Below are positions 25,913-38,745 of a DNA stretch of 64,000 bases, one piece after another. Numbering within the stretch: the stretch's first letter is position 1; the number at the start of each line of letters is the position of its first letter. The notes beneath the pieces were generated by a model, which had not been told where the DNA came from, made no database searches, and saw only the letters and a list, made by a program, of their open reading frames with translations. This DNA is from Sceloporus undulatus (Eukaryota; Chordata; Lepidosauria; Squamata; Phrynosomatidae): assembly GCF_019175285.1 (NCBI RefSeq), contig NC_056525.1:123504437-123568436 (forward strand), given 5' to 3'. The position numbers and the translations under genes were made by a program.

Positions 25913-27207
25913 AATCACCCTGAGGCCCAACTACCAAATGTAGGAAAGAATTATTAAGGTGGGAACAAAGGTAGGGTGAGTGTCAGGATCCCAAAGGTTG
26001 GGCCGGCAGGGCCAGCCTGAAGAAAGGGATCTGACCCAGGTGGGCTCCCCCATCCATCTTTTATAAGGGACCATGGCTGAGCAGAACCCATTCCCTTATG
26101 CCACAGCACAAAATTCCACATATGAGCTTTTTTCTTATAGTCTTTCCTTGTTGTTGTTTTTTTTTAATCCAAAAGCAAATGTAAAAGCAAGCCTGTGTAT
26201 GTGATTTCGCTACCACAAAATCACAATATCATTTCCAATGTTCTTATCATGGCTCTACTTGTCACAAGAAAGGTTTCACGGCAGCCCTCAAAGGCAGGAC
26301 AACTCAGGATAAGAGAGAGTACTGCTGAAGTAAGGTGATTGTCATGCAAAAGTTTTTCTTTGCGGAACAGACTGAAAGACTTTCAAGACTCCCTCCTTTT
26401 ACTTCAGTATTTTCCTATGAGGATGGGCAAATAACCAAAAAGCCAAAGATTTCTGGGGGAAAGATTTCTCAGGGTTAGGGCAGGCAGAGCAACTTGATTA
26501 TAGCAGAACAACAGGGGGGGGAAATAGCAAGTCACACAGACCTTTGACCATCAAACAGAAAGGGACAAAATTATTTTGGAAACATCAGCTGGTTCCATCT
26601 AGAAAATCGCTGAATTGTGACCACATAGATAAATCCAATGGATTTAAAAGGTTTACTCCAGTTGGCACTAAAACAAAATTTAGCTCATATACACACACAT
26701 ACTGTACAACAAATCTGAGTGAAATTTTACAAAACATATCGTGTAAAAAACAAAACAAAAACACCAACCATGTGTATGGATTATTTTATGCCGTTAAAAA
26801 ACCCTGAACTCTCTAATGTTAAGAACTTTGTGACTGAAAAAGAAACATAATACTTAGACACTGTTTGTTAAAGGTGTCCCTCAGTCTCAACATAAGCAAA
26901 GGATATGTAAATTACAAGTACCCCCTAGTGGCTTAATATAACACATTACACAAATAGTCTTAGCAGCATAACTTGAGCCAATGTTCTCTGGGGGATTTTT
27001 GGCTTCCCATATTTTGGGAATCTGTCAGGAACTCTCAAACTTCCCGAATGAGGGCAAGTCATTGAAATATCTCATTTTTTACAAAGGAGTAAGAAGAGTA
27101 GTAACATTTCCCATCCCTCAAAAGAAGCAGTAAAGGGGGGGGGGGAGCGATTTACATCACTAGCAATAGGTAGTCCTAAACTTGCAGATAGAATTGACTA
27201 CATAGGG
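25913..27207. other. Unclassified intergenic DNA
   Basis: No gene is supported. G-runs at 26513 and 27136 and T-runs at 26157 are simple-sequence tracts. Confidence 0.3.
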
Positions 27208-27671
27208 GTTGCCACAGTACAGCCCATGGGTGGACTTGGTTCCCCAGGGATCAAAAAATTGCTATGTTTTGCTTCCCAGGCATTAAAAAAAAAGTGAGTG
27301 ATGTTGGGATCATCCTGTTTTGTTTTTTTTTTAAGACCTCTCCTGGGCCTAAAATGTATTAGAGAGATTCAAAAACATGATCAAAATGCTCCCTAGAGGA
27401 CACCTGAGGGGCAATTGAAGCAAATAAAAATTATTTAATTTTAATGTGTGTATGTTTGGTCCTCCGAGGTGTCCTGGAAGCCTTGATTATTATCATAGCT
27501 TTATTTTTTATTTGTTGCTTGCTATATTTTATTATTTAATGTTAATATGTATTAATATGTATTATGTTAAATTAATTTTGTAGAATGTATGCCTTAGGCA
27601 GGTTAAATTTTTTAATTCTATTTTTTAACTGTACAGCACTTTGTAAATTTATAGTGCTCTATAAATAAAGC

Positions 27672-27716
<45 letters not shown>

Positions 27717-27752
27717 GGCAGCCCCCTTGTAACAGTTGCCCACTCCTGATCA
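27208..27752. mobile_element. Possible hAT-like element with an inserted LINE tail
   Basis: GGGGTTGCCACAGTACAGCCC at the left and the imperfect inverse AACAGTTGCCCACTCCTG at the right suggest one element of hAT type. It is split by the (AAT)n-ended LINE tail at 27480-27717. The link between the two edges is inferred. Confidence 0.35.
27480..27717 (+). mobile_element. L2-like LINE 3' tail with (AAT)n
   Basis: The 3' part reads TACAGCACTTTGTAAATTTAT, GTGCTCTATAAATAAAGC and then (AAT)n to 27717, a tail layout seen in vertebrate L2-type LINEs. No coding part remains. Confidence 0.55.
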
Positions 27753-28394
27753 ACATGAAGAGGATGATATATGTGCACACTTTCTGGATCCGCACACTCT
27801 CCAGTAACCTTTAAACACACATTTCTGAGTCGTTTGTAATGTACCTGAACTGCTTTCACCAGCCCAAAAACATTTTTAGCTTTCATGAAAAACGTTTACA
27901 TAGAAAAAAGAACTGGACGAGTAACCCACAACTAGAAAACACAACATCTCACATTCATTATGTAAAAACACAGGGTTAGCTCCTGATTTATTGGTGCTTA
28001 GAATATCAGAATGCTGAGTACAGAATCAAATACAGAATCAGTGTGGTTCCTCCTGATTTCAGGACTTTACTGTATCTTTCAGGAATTACCAGGGAAATTG
28101 TGCAAAGACAACCTCTCCGTGGCCAATGTTCTGTGCTTGAGTGCCATCTAGTTGTCAGAAGCTGGAAGACAAGAACTTGTCCTGTTGTATCAGACCAGGA
28201 GTCTATGCTGTCCAGCTTCTGCCTCCAAAAGTAACTGGCCAAGTGTGACAGAAGAACCCACAAAGTATGAATTTAAAGACCCATCCAAAATAAACACAAA
28301 CAGGAGCATATGAACATTTTGTTGTCCTGCACCCTCAGCAAATGATTACAACAGAGAAAGAACAAAGAAAACTGCTTACGATGCAGATGAACAT
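27753..28394. other. Unclassified intergenic DNA
   Basis: No gene and no recognised repeat. Confidence 0.3.
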
Positions 28395-28572
28395 AAGGCC
28401 CAAACAGGCCAAAATAAAGCTGCTTTGGGTCACTAAGAGACTGGAAGCCGTGCCAAAGCCACACTCCATTCCTCAGGACTTTGGTGCGGCTTCTGGCCTC
28501 TCAGGATGCATGCATCATTTAAACAGCATACCTCCAAAGTGACCCGAAGCAGCTTTATTTTGGCCTGTCTGT
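28395..28572. mobile_element. Palindromic MITE, family 1, copy 2
   Basis: AAGGCCCAAACAGGCCAAAA at the left and TTTTGGCCTGTCTGT at the right match the copy at 371-608; the left inner arm is shortened. Confidence 0.65.
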
Positions 28573-29050
28573 ACTGTGGAAAAGGTAAGGTTTCCAAACG
28601 TATAAAAGCTTTGTTTGTTTGTTACCCAGGGCTCACCATCCTTTTGATTTTGGTGCCCGCAGTGGGCGATTCTTTAAATAAAACTTCTTTGCTCTTCAAC
28701 TCCTGACTTTACTCATACTAGGAAAGAAATCCCCATGACACTGTCAGAATATCCAGCACATTACCATATAGTGAACTCAACTCTCCATGACAATGAGACA
28801 ACTCACAAATTTGTTTTGAAACCAATATATTAAAAATAGAAGAGTCAACCAAACTATATAACAGTATAAAAGAAACATGGAAAAAAGAGGTAAAAAGGCA
28901 GCATTTAGACCAAACTGAAACTAGAATCTAAACTATTATGAGGTAGAGTTTCTACAACCTCAAAAAGGATTTTTAACCACTGAGTCAGTCCAATGAAGCA
29001 GTTGAACAATGAAGCCTTCCAAAAGAAAACCAACTCATCTTTGGTTCTCC
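28573..29050 (-). other. Probable TDRD5 3' UTR and flank
   Basis: This AT-rich stretch follows the stop codon on the minus strand. No canonical AATAAA is seen on that strand before the MITE at 28395-28572. A weak variant (AATATA) lies near 28838-28843. The 3' end is therefore undefined. Confidence 0.4.
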
Positions 29051-29295
29051 TCATGTCTTCAGTTTCCTCCGGCTAAGGGAGAAATAGCCACCAGCTGAGG
29101 CTAAGCGGGCAGAGGCTCCCAGAGCTACAGCAGGGCTGCAAGGGACACAGAAGGTTGGAGATCCCTGAAGCTCAGCAGTGAACACTAAGGCATTGTGATC
29201 TACGGCCCTGTCACCACGATAGCAGCTCGGGCTACACAAGGCAACTACTTGGGTCCTGGAAGCTTCATCCATCTTCTCATCTGAAGAAGTTTCTC
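29051..29295 (-). CDS. TDRD5: TDRD5 last coding exon with stop codon
   Basis: The coding part is 245 nt: two bases finishing a Gly codon, 80 codons and TGA at 29051-29053. It opens [15 protein letters not shown] and ends [19 protein letters not shown] plus LKT. The exon is more GC-rich than its surroundings, consistent with coding constraint. The acceptor is ATTATACAG. The composition (Ala/Ser-rich, ending in basic residues) is plausible for the TDRD5 C terminus, but this tail is weakly conserved, so assignment rests mainly on phase, strand and order. Confidence 0.75.
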
Positions 29296-32200
29296 CTGTA
29301 TAATAACAAGGGAAATGCCAGCAGGTCTTATATAACTCACATGATTAAGATGTGGTTCTCTGTTTTGACAAACCATAGATAAGTCACATTTTTGCTGTTT
29401 CATGCTTTTAAAGAACGAATTCTACACCTCTCTCACACCATCTGCAGCCTAAAACATTATGCGAGGAACAAATTCTATTTCCCTCTTCCCATCAACTAAA
29501 CCATCAGTAGGGGACAAGCAAGGCTCATGGAAGAGGGGGACAAAAATAACTTGTTCTTGTGGGTCTCATCAAACTTTTCAGTGTGGAATTGAACAATGAG
29601 GGAGCTGCTTGCATGTGTCTACAACTAAGTGTAAATTGGACCTATACTCCTATATGTAAAGCAATGAAGAGTTGCTATGCATAAGAAAGTATTCAATATA
29701 CTCGGGGTAGTAGGGTTCTCACACTTCCTCCCACACCTCACTCATCTTGTTAGTTCACCCTTTTAAATCAGCACCACTTATAGAACCTTGCTTCTTAGAG
29801 AAGGGACATATCCTACAATAATTTTTGATATGCTAAAAAACTTGAAGAAACATCTCATGTGGTTAGAAACATCACAACCTCAACATAAAGATGGCATTAC
29901 TGTCATACATGTTGCATCTCATTTTGTGTGATTAGCAGTTACAGACTTGTTTAAAAAGGATAACACTATATTTTGCCCTTAACTAAGGGAGATCCAGTAC
30001 AATCATAACTCAGATTTCCAGAACTTAATGTTACTAAATTCCAGATCACTATTCCAATAGGATTTACATAACTAGATTTATGCACTTATGCCATAATGCT
30101 ACAAGTACCATGTAAGGCAGATGTTGATGGAAGAGATTCAGAAGTGTAACTGTTCACATCCACACCAACTTGGCAAAGCTCTCCAAATTTCTCAGAATGG
30201 GCAATTGAGATGTAAAATTCATCCAGTGTTTGTGACAAAGAATCAGGTGCAGCTCCAAGGCAGCTTGCTGCCTGTAACCAATTGAACAAGAAAGAAAGCT
30301 GGTTTAATCCATAAAGAAATCCATGCAATTAGGATTGTCAGGCCAAAAGGGGAAAAAATGAAGATTAACACTTACATGGCATGAGTATATATAATATGCA
30401 TAGTGAAATTTGTGAAGCAAATTGAAGAACATACAACTGAGCATACGTTGTTGCTGCTGCTAACTGCCCTCAAGTCAATCCCAACTCATGGCACCCTATG
30501 AATGAGACATTTCCATGCCCCGCTTTCCTCCACTGCTCTGCTTAGGTCCTGCAAATTCATACTTCTGACCTCCCTAACTGAATCCATCCTTCTAGCTTGC
30601 AGTCTTCTTCTTTCTACTTCCCTCCATCTTTCCTAGCATTATTGACTTTTCTAATGAGTCATGCCTTTTCATGATGTGGCCAAAGTATGAGAACATCAGT
30701 TTTGTCAACTTGACTTCCAGGGAGATTTCAGGCTTGATCTGTCCAAAGACCCATTTGTTTGTCTTTTTGGCTGTCCAGAGTTCCCTTAGCACTCTTCTCA
30801 AGCACTAAATTTCAAATGAATTGATTTTGTTATCCACTTTCTTCACTGTCCAGATCTCCCATCGGTACATGGTGATGGGGAAATACAATGGCTTGGAAAA
30901 GTCTACCTTTGGTGCTCAGTTGTATATCTTTAGCAATTACATTTCTATACCACCTATCAGTGAACTCAGCACTCTCTAAGCACCTTACCATTTGTAAGCC
31001 AATTGTACCCAATAACCTGGGTACTCATTTTACCAATCTCTGAAAGGATGGAAGGCTGTAAACCATGGAGCCATGGGATTGAACGCACAACCTTATGGCT
31101 GCAGCACCAGCATTTAACCACTGTGCTACCAGGGTTCCCTGTTACTCTTTAGGATATTTTCTGTTTCATGGCTTCCGTACCCATTCCTAGTCTTCCTATT
31201 TCTTGACTGCACTCTCAATTCTAATCAATGTTTGATGCAACCTCTTAACTATTTTGAGTTTCTCATTGTATAGGTCCTCCAATGGTCATTATTTTTGTTT
31301 TCTTTATGTTCAGCACAGGGTTACATTGCTGCTGAAAAACCGGAAAAACCCTGGATTGAAGCCTCTGAAAAATGTCCTGCCCAGTTCAAGCAGCAGATCC
31401 CAGATTCCTGAATGCAGGAGTGAAACCCAAGGAGAAAACTCATCAACATTCCATCCTTGAGGCTCTGAGTGGTACTGTGCAGGTTGCCAAATCCAGAGCC
31501 CAGAGGTGGGAAGTGAAAGGAGGCAAAAAGAGGCTTGGACTTTGTTGTATCCTGGGAAGTGTGTGGTGATGCTGCCTGCATAGTGGAACTTTTTGCTTGC
31601 TTGGGACTGGAGCTTCCCTTTCCTCTAGCTTCCCCCACCATAGAATTGTGTGTGTGTGTTTGAAGGAAAAAAAAAGGGGGGGAGGAACCCTTAAGCTCTG
31701 AGAGTCCCTCTTTCCTGTTAGTTGCTTGCATGGGACTGGAGCTGCTCTTCCCTCTTGCTCTCCATATGGGCTCTGGAAGTGAAGTTCAGGAAATAAAATT
31801 AGCAAATAAGTCCATTAGCAACTCAATGAGAAACCCCCTTTCTTTTTCTTTCTCCTGTGTGAAGCTATCTGCCCTCTCCTTTGCCAGAAAATATTGAATT
31901 TCTTAGGAAGTCTCAGTGTGGTCACACCTGAAAAACTTCTAGATGCTGCTTAAAACACATCAAATACTGTCTCATTTTAAAAAAAAAAAAATCAAGTTTT
32001 ACCTTTGTTGGAGGTAAAGACCTCAAAGAGTTAAGTCCCCCCCCCCCGTCCTTTGTTCCCTCTTGTTTAGCATTCCTATGTTGTGACCAAAATGCAGTAT
32101 CCTCAGATCTAGAAAGCATATTCACGAGTAGCTATGTTGGCCTTACAGCAAAGTACAGCAATCCAAAATTCACAAAACGGCGATACTTTTCTCTTGTTTG

Positions 32201-35200
32201 ATTTTTAATACCTTTGCCTAATGAAGGAGCCAGTTGAGCTTCGAAAGCTTGCATCATCTATTTTATGCATTTTTGGGTAGTTAAAAAGGATATCACTATT
32301 TTGTGGATTTTGGATGTTATTGTACTTTGCTATATGGCCACCACGGCCACCACTAGATATGCTTTCTAGAGTAGAAGGGAGTCCCTCTTCTTCTCATAGC
32401 TGTTTGGCAGCTTCTTTCTCCCCCCTCCTCCCCCATAGGAGTTGGGGGAAAGACCCAAAACCTAAGTTCTCTTCCAAGTGGCAAGAATTCAGAGACATAG
32501 GTTTAATTTGCATGACAGAAATAACGCAATTTGGTACTGCTTTAACTGCCATGACACAGGCCTATAGAAATCTGGGATTGATAGTTTTGTGAGCTATGTA
32601 GCCTCTGTCAGGGACCTCTGTTGCAACAACAAACTACAAAATGCAGAATTCCATAGAAATGAGCTATGTAAACTGATGGCAATTTATAAACAAATAACAA
32701 CAACAAATGAAATATGCAATAAAACAATGTGGAATGTGAAAATGGTGTTTTAGGATTTTTTTTTAAAGGGTTGCATACACTTGGATTATGATAATATTTA
32801 TAGGTTTTCCATGAAGCCTTATTGACATGGTTCAGTCTGATTTTGCATTCTGTCCTTTGAATGCTTTTGCCACATCTCCCCTTAGTATGAAGGCCACCCT
32901 GTTTCTTTGTGTCTTTTCATTTCCTGAGTAAAACATTGTGTAGTTATCTGAATCAAAGTGACCCATTCCTGTCCATTTTAGCTCACTCAGCTCTAGTATT
33001 GCTATGTTTAAGCTTTCCATTTCTTTTTTTCAATTTTTTTACTATTTCTAGTTTCCCTTGGTTCATGCTTCTCACATTCCACATTCCGGTATTATATGCC
33101 GCTTCAGACATTTGCATTATTTAATGTGTCCGCTGCTTGTCTTTTGAGTTTTCTATGAAAAGCTCAATAACCCCAGCTCCCTAGCATGTGATCACTGCAT
33201 ACTTACAAATGCATTCCATTCCATTTTATATTTTGTGGTGTTTTATTGCATGTTCACTGGTTTTTGGAGTAGCAACCTCATCTTCCTCAATGTTTTCATT
33301 TTTCAGCTACAAAAACACTTCCATATAAAGTACAAAAGCAATAGAAAAGTGGCTTTACAGGACAACCATTACAGGAAGCAGAATAAGGAGGACTATAAAC
33401 ACACAGGAGACACAATCATAGTTAATAATAGTTACCAGTAATTCATCCCAAACAGTAGAGATAGTTAATATTCAGGTACAGTCTTTATTTATTTCATTTA
33501 AATTTAATAAATAATACATACAAAAACGCCACAATATACAAAAATATACATACAAGATAACAGACAGAAAAACAAGCAAGCAAACAAAGACAAAAACAAG
33601 ACAAATAATAATAATTATTTATTTATTTATATTTTCTCGCCTCTCCTGAATGGATCGAGGTGGGATTACAACCCATAAAATACATACAAGAACACATCAA
33701 TAAAATACAATAAAAATAATTACATTAAAACTAGCTTATTGTCATACAGCAATACAATACAATTATAAAGTGATCAGAAACTGGAACAGTATTTCTTACA
33801 CGAGGTCAGGTGGGTAAGCTCGCCATATAAAGCTAGCTTATAGTGATTTGTTTCGAAGGGCATGGCCCAGGAAGGGAGAGGAAAATAGTAGAGGTGAATA
33901 ACTGGCTCCACAGATGGTGCCGCCAAGAACGATTTGGATTTCTGGATCATGGTTTGAGGTTCCATGAGGAGGGACTTCTGGCAAGGGATGGGTTGCATCT
34001 CACGGCAGTTGGCAAAAACATTTTTGCCAATAGTCTCAAAATTTTGATCAGGAGGGCTTTAAACTGAGATATGTGGGGGAGGGAGACAGTATTCTGGAAG
34101 GCAAAAGGGCTGGAGAAAATAGCCAAACCGTCATAGAGGGAACAAGACAAACAGTGCAAGGACCCAAAAGTGGGAGGCAAAAAACTTGCTCAGGAAGCAA
34201 GTAGGGTGAACCCATGGTTTAAGATGTCTCTACACTAATGCACAGAGCATGGGAAATAAGCAAGATGAACTCAAACTCCCAGTACAACAAAGCAAATATG
34301 ATATAATAGGCCTCACTGAAACCCGGTGGGATGGATCTCATTATTGGAATGTAGAAATACAGGGGTATAACCTTTTAAAGAGAAATAGGCCAAACAGGAA
34401 AGGAGGAGGAATAGCCTTATATGTCAGGGACATTTACACCAGTGAAGAGATCCAGGACATCAATCCTGGAAGCCAGGTGGAGAGCATCTGGATAAAAATT
34501 AAAGGGCAGGAAAACAACAAGGATGTTACGGTGGGAGTCTACTACAGACCTCCAAGTCAGCTGGAGGAATTGGATGATGCCTTTCTAGAACAGATGACCA
34601 CACACTCAGAAAGGAGAGATGTAGTAGTGATGGGTCACTTCAACTATCCTGATATTTGCTGGAATCCAAACTCAGTCAAATCCTCAAAGTCTAGCAAATT
34701 CTTCACTTGCCTTGGAGACAATTTCATTGTCCAAAAGGTGGAAGAGGCAACAAGGGGATCAGCTATTTTGGATGTGATCCTAACCAACAGAGATGACCTA
34801 GTTAATGGGGTGGAAGTGGTGGGATCCTTAGGTGGAAGTGACCATGTTCTCCTGGATTTTGCTATATGATAGAAAGGAGAAGCCAAGCATAGTCAGACAT
34901 GTATTCTAGACTTTAAGAAAGCTGATTTTAGTAAACTTAAGAGAAATACGGGAGATGATCCCATGGTCAGGAATACTAAAAGAGAAGGGAGTTCAAGATG
35001 GATGGGAGTTTCTCAAAAGAGAGATACTGAAGGCACAATTTCAAACAGTTCCAATGAGGAAAAAAAATGGGAGATGTCTCAAGAAACCAGGATGGATGAC
35101 TAAGGAACGTTCAACTGAGCTAAGTTTTAAACGGAACATGTATAAGAAATGGAAAAACGGGGAAATCACGAAAAAGGAATTCAAAGAAATAGCAGGCATG

Positions 35201-38200
35201 TGTAGGGGTAAAGTCAGAAAACCTAAAGCGCAGAATGAACTCAGGCTTGTTAGAGAGGTTAAGAACAAGAAAACGGGCTTTTTTTGGTATGTCCACAGCA
35301 AAAAGAAGGAGGAAATGGTAGGACCACTATGTGGAGAAGATGGCAAAATGCTAACAGAGGACAGAAAAAAGGCAGAATTACTCAACTCCTTCTTTGCCTC
35401 AGTCTTCTCAGAAAAGGAAAAGGGTACTCAGCCTCAGGAAAATGAAGCAGAGAACAGAACATGGGAAATTCAGCAAAGAATAAGTAAAGAGATAGTACAG
35501 GAGTACCTGTTTAATCTAAACGAATATAAGTCTCCAGGACCAAATGAACTACATCCAAGGGTATTATAAGAACTGGCAAATATAGCCATTGGCAATAACC
35601 TTTGAGAATTCCTGGAGGACAGGAGAAGTCCCAGCAGACTGCAGGAAGGCAAACCTTGTTCCCATCTTCAAAAAGGGGGGAAAAGAGGATCCCAACAATT
35701 ATCGTCCAGTTAGTCTGACATCTATACCAGGAAAGATTCTAGAGCAGATCATTAAACAGAGAGTCTGTGAACATATAGAAAGCAATGCCATAATTACAAA
35801 AAGTCAACACGGGTTTCAAAGAAACAAGTCATGCCAGACAAATTTAATCTCTCTCTCTCTCTCTCTTTTGATAAATTTACCAGCTCGGTAGATGAAGGGA
35901 ATGCTGTGGATATCTTGATTTCAGTAAGGCTTTTGACAGGGTTCCCCATGACATTCTTGCAAAGAAGCTAGTGAAATGGGGGCTAGACAACATAACTGTT
36001 ACATGGATTTGAAATTGGTTGACTGGCCAAACCCAAAGGCTCAACAATGGCACCTTTTCATCCTGGAGAGAAGTGACCAGTGGGGTCTCACAGGGGTCCA
36101 TCCTGAGCCCAGTGTTATTCAACATCTTCAATGACTTGGATGACAGAATTGGGGTATACTTATCAAATTTCCAGATGACACCAAATTAGGAGGAGTAGCT
36201 AATACCCCTGAGGACAGGATCAAAATTCAAAATGACCTGAACTAGAAAAGCTGGACCAAAGTTAACAAAATGAATTTCAACACTGAGAAATGCAAGGTAA
36301 AATGAAATGAACAGATATAGGATGGGGGACACCTGGCTGAACGAGACTATGTGTGAAAGGGATCTGGGAGTCCAAGTAGACCACAAACTGAACATGAGTC
36401 AACAGTGCGATGCAGCAGCTAACAAGGCCAATGTGATTTTAGCTGCATCAATAGAAGTATAGTGTCTAGATCAAGGGAAGTAATAGTGCCACTCTATTCT
36501 GCTCTGGTCAGGCCCCACCTGGAATATTGTGTCCAGTTCTGGGCACCACAATGCAAAAAGGACTTTGAGAAACTGGAGCGTGTCCAAAGGAGGGCTACTA
36601 AAATGGTGAAGGGTCTGGAAACCATGCCCTATGAGGAACGCCTTAGGGAGCTCCTCATAGGGCATGGTTTCCAGACCCTTCACCTGGGTATGTTTAGCCT
36701 GGAGAAAAGAAGGTTAAGGGGTGATATGATAGCCCTGTTTAAATATTTGAAGGGATGTCATATCGAGGAGGGAGCAAGCTTGTTCTCTGCTGCTCCAGAG
36801 ACTAGGACCCAGAGCAATGGATGCAAGCTGCAGGAGAAGACATTCCACCTCAACAGTAGGAGGAACTTGCTGACAGTAAAGGCTGTTCGACACTGGAACA
36901 CACTCCCTCAATGGAGAGTGGTGGAGTCTCCTTCCTTAGAGGGGGCTCTTTGATTGAGAGCTCCTGCATGGCAGGGGATTGGACTGGTCAGCCCTTGTGG
37001 TCTCTTCCAACTCTATGATTCTATGTTTCAGTCTTATAATACCTCCAGGTAAATAAGTTTATCTTATTAGTTTACATCTCCTTTAAAAATTAAGATTTTT
37101 TTCCCCGTCTTGGATTTAATTCAAGAACAACAACAAAAAAGAGTTGTAGATATTCTCTCTTGTATTCTGCAAGAGAACACACACAACAGAGGAACACACA
37201 ACAGAGAAGAGCAAAAACAGAATATTATGAAGATTAAAGTTTAGCCTGCTAGGGTTAGCTGTGATTAGTATCATCCTTACAGCTTAACAGTAAAGCATTT
37301 ATATATTCACATTTTATATTATAAATCTATTCTAAATGATTATCCACCATCTCTCAAAACAGAAGAGAACAAAGATAAATTATGTGACTCTGGTGTTGTT
37401 AGTAATGAAGTTCCCTTCATTGTCAAGATGTAGGAGAACATCCGACAGTTAAGAGGTTGACTTTATTTTATGTTTTACCCTGTCTAGTTTTTTTATATTC
37501 TTGTACACATAGCCAGTCTTTTTCAGCTTCTTCCTTAGTTTGTTCCTTCATTAGGGCGGTTAAGATATCCATCTGCATGGCTTCATTTAGATTGATCAGC
37601 GATTCCTCTTCTGTTGGAATTTGTTCTCTCTTCCAATATTTAGCATAGTGGTTATCATGTATAAGATTATCCATCTGCTGGATTTATTTTTCCCCTGTTC
37701 AAGCTCTGGTAGCATGTTTAATAAATAAAGATGAAGATTAAACAAAAGTTTTATATGAGTGATCTCTATTAGTAAAGTATTTATTCTTTTCCAATATGTT
37801 TCTGCTTTGTGACATCTCCACCACATATGTGGAAATGTACCATCTGCTTTATGACATTTCCAACAGTCTGAGCTGCTTGTTTTGTAAATGATTTTGAGTT
37901 TATGTGGCATGATGTACCATCGGTGAAGCATCTTGAAAAAGTTCTCCCTATAATTTTGGCAGAGAGTAAAGCTGTTGGATTTCCTTATTGCTCTTTCCAA
38001 TTCTATCAATTGTATCAGTTTCCCAAGATCCTGGGCCCATGTAATCATGTTATCTCTTCTTGCTCTAGGTCTCTCTCCTTCAACACCTTGTGCCATATAA
38101 TATATAAAAGGCCTCTGAGATCAGTTGGAGGAGCTTCTGTAGTGGGGAGTCTGAAGTGAGAGTATTTCACTTGATGTGGGTCTTGCCGATTGGGAAAAAC

Positions 38201-38712
38201 TGCAGTGTTGAGCCTGTGTCAAGAAAGCATACTTGGAAGGTAGTTTGTGCTAGGACAAGGCTAGTAACTACATCTCAAACCCATCTAGGCCAGAAGATTC
38301 TATCTCTGTATCAGTACTTAGGAATGTGTCAGCTAGAACAGTTAGGCCTTATTAATTTTGTTTCTGTTGGCTTGCTTGAAATGAGTATCTGATAACTATA
38401 CGTATTCTACCCGCAAGGTCAAAAGACCTTGTATGATTTATATTATTTCTGTTAATAGAATAAATATTTTCTTTAAAAGTATTTACTTTTCCTACACTTC
38501 TTTACATGTACCTTAGTTTGGTTATCGCTTGCTTAGTTCAGAAAGGGAAGGGAACTATAAATCCTTAACAAGTCCCAGTGTGTGTTAAGGAAAGGTTATT
38601 ATAAATTGACTGGGTGGTGGCAGTGTGATTCGAAATACAGTATGCAGATTTTGAAACAAAAAGATAAGCCTAGGTAGAATGCTCATGTTAATGGCTGCAA
38701 TTTTCCCAGAAT

Positions 38713-38745
<33 letters not shown>

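Noticed and set aside
27659-27886. 75-codon minus frame with poly-Ile
   Set aside because: It is caused by the (AAT)n tail of a LINE.
31321-31805. Two overlapping minus frames of 120 and 136 codons
   Set aside because: They overlap each other in different frames, contain simple repeats and match nothing; the stretch looks like an unnamed repeat.
36471-36683. 70-codon minus frame resembling CR1 protein
   Set aside because: It is the mirror image of the hairpin at 36605-36684, not a separate gene.
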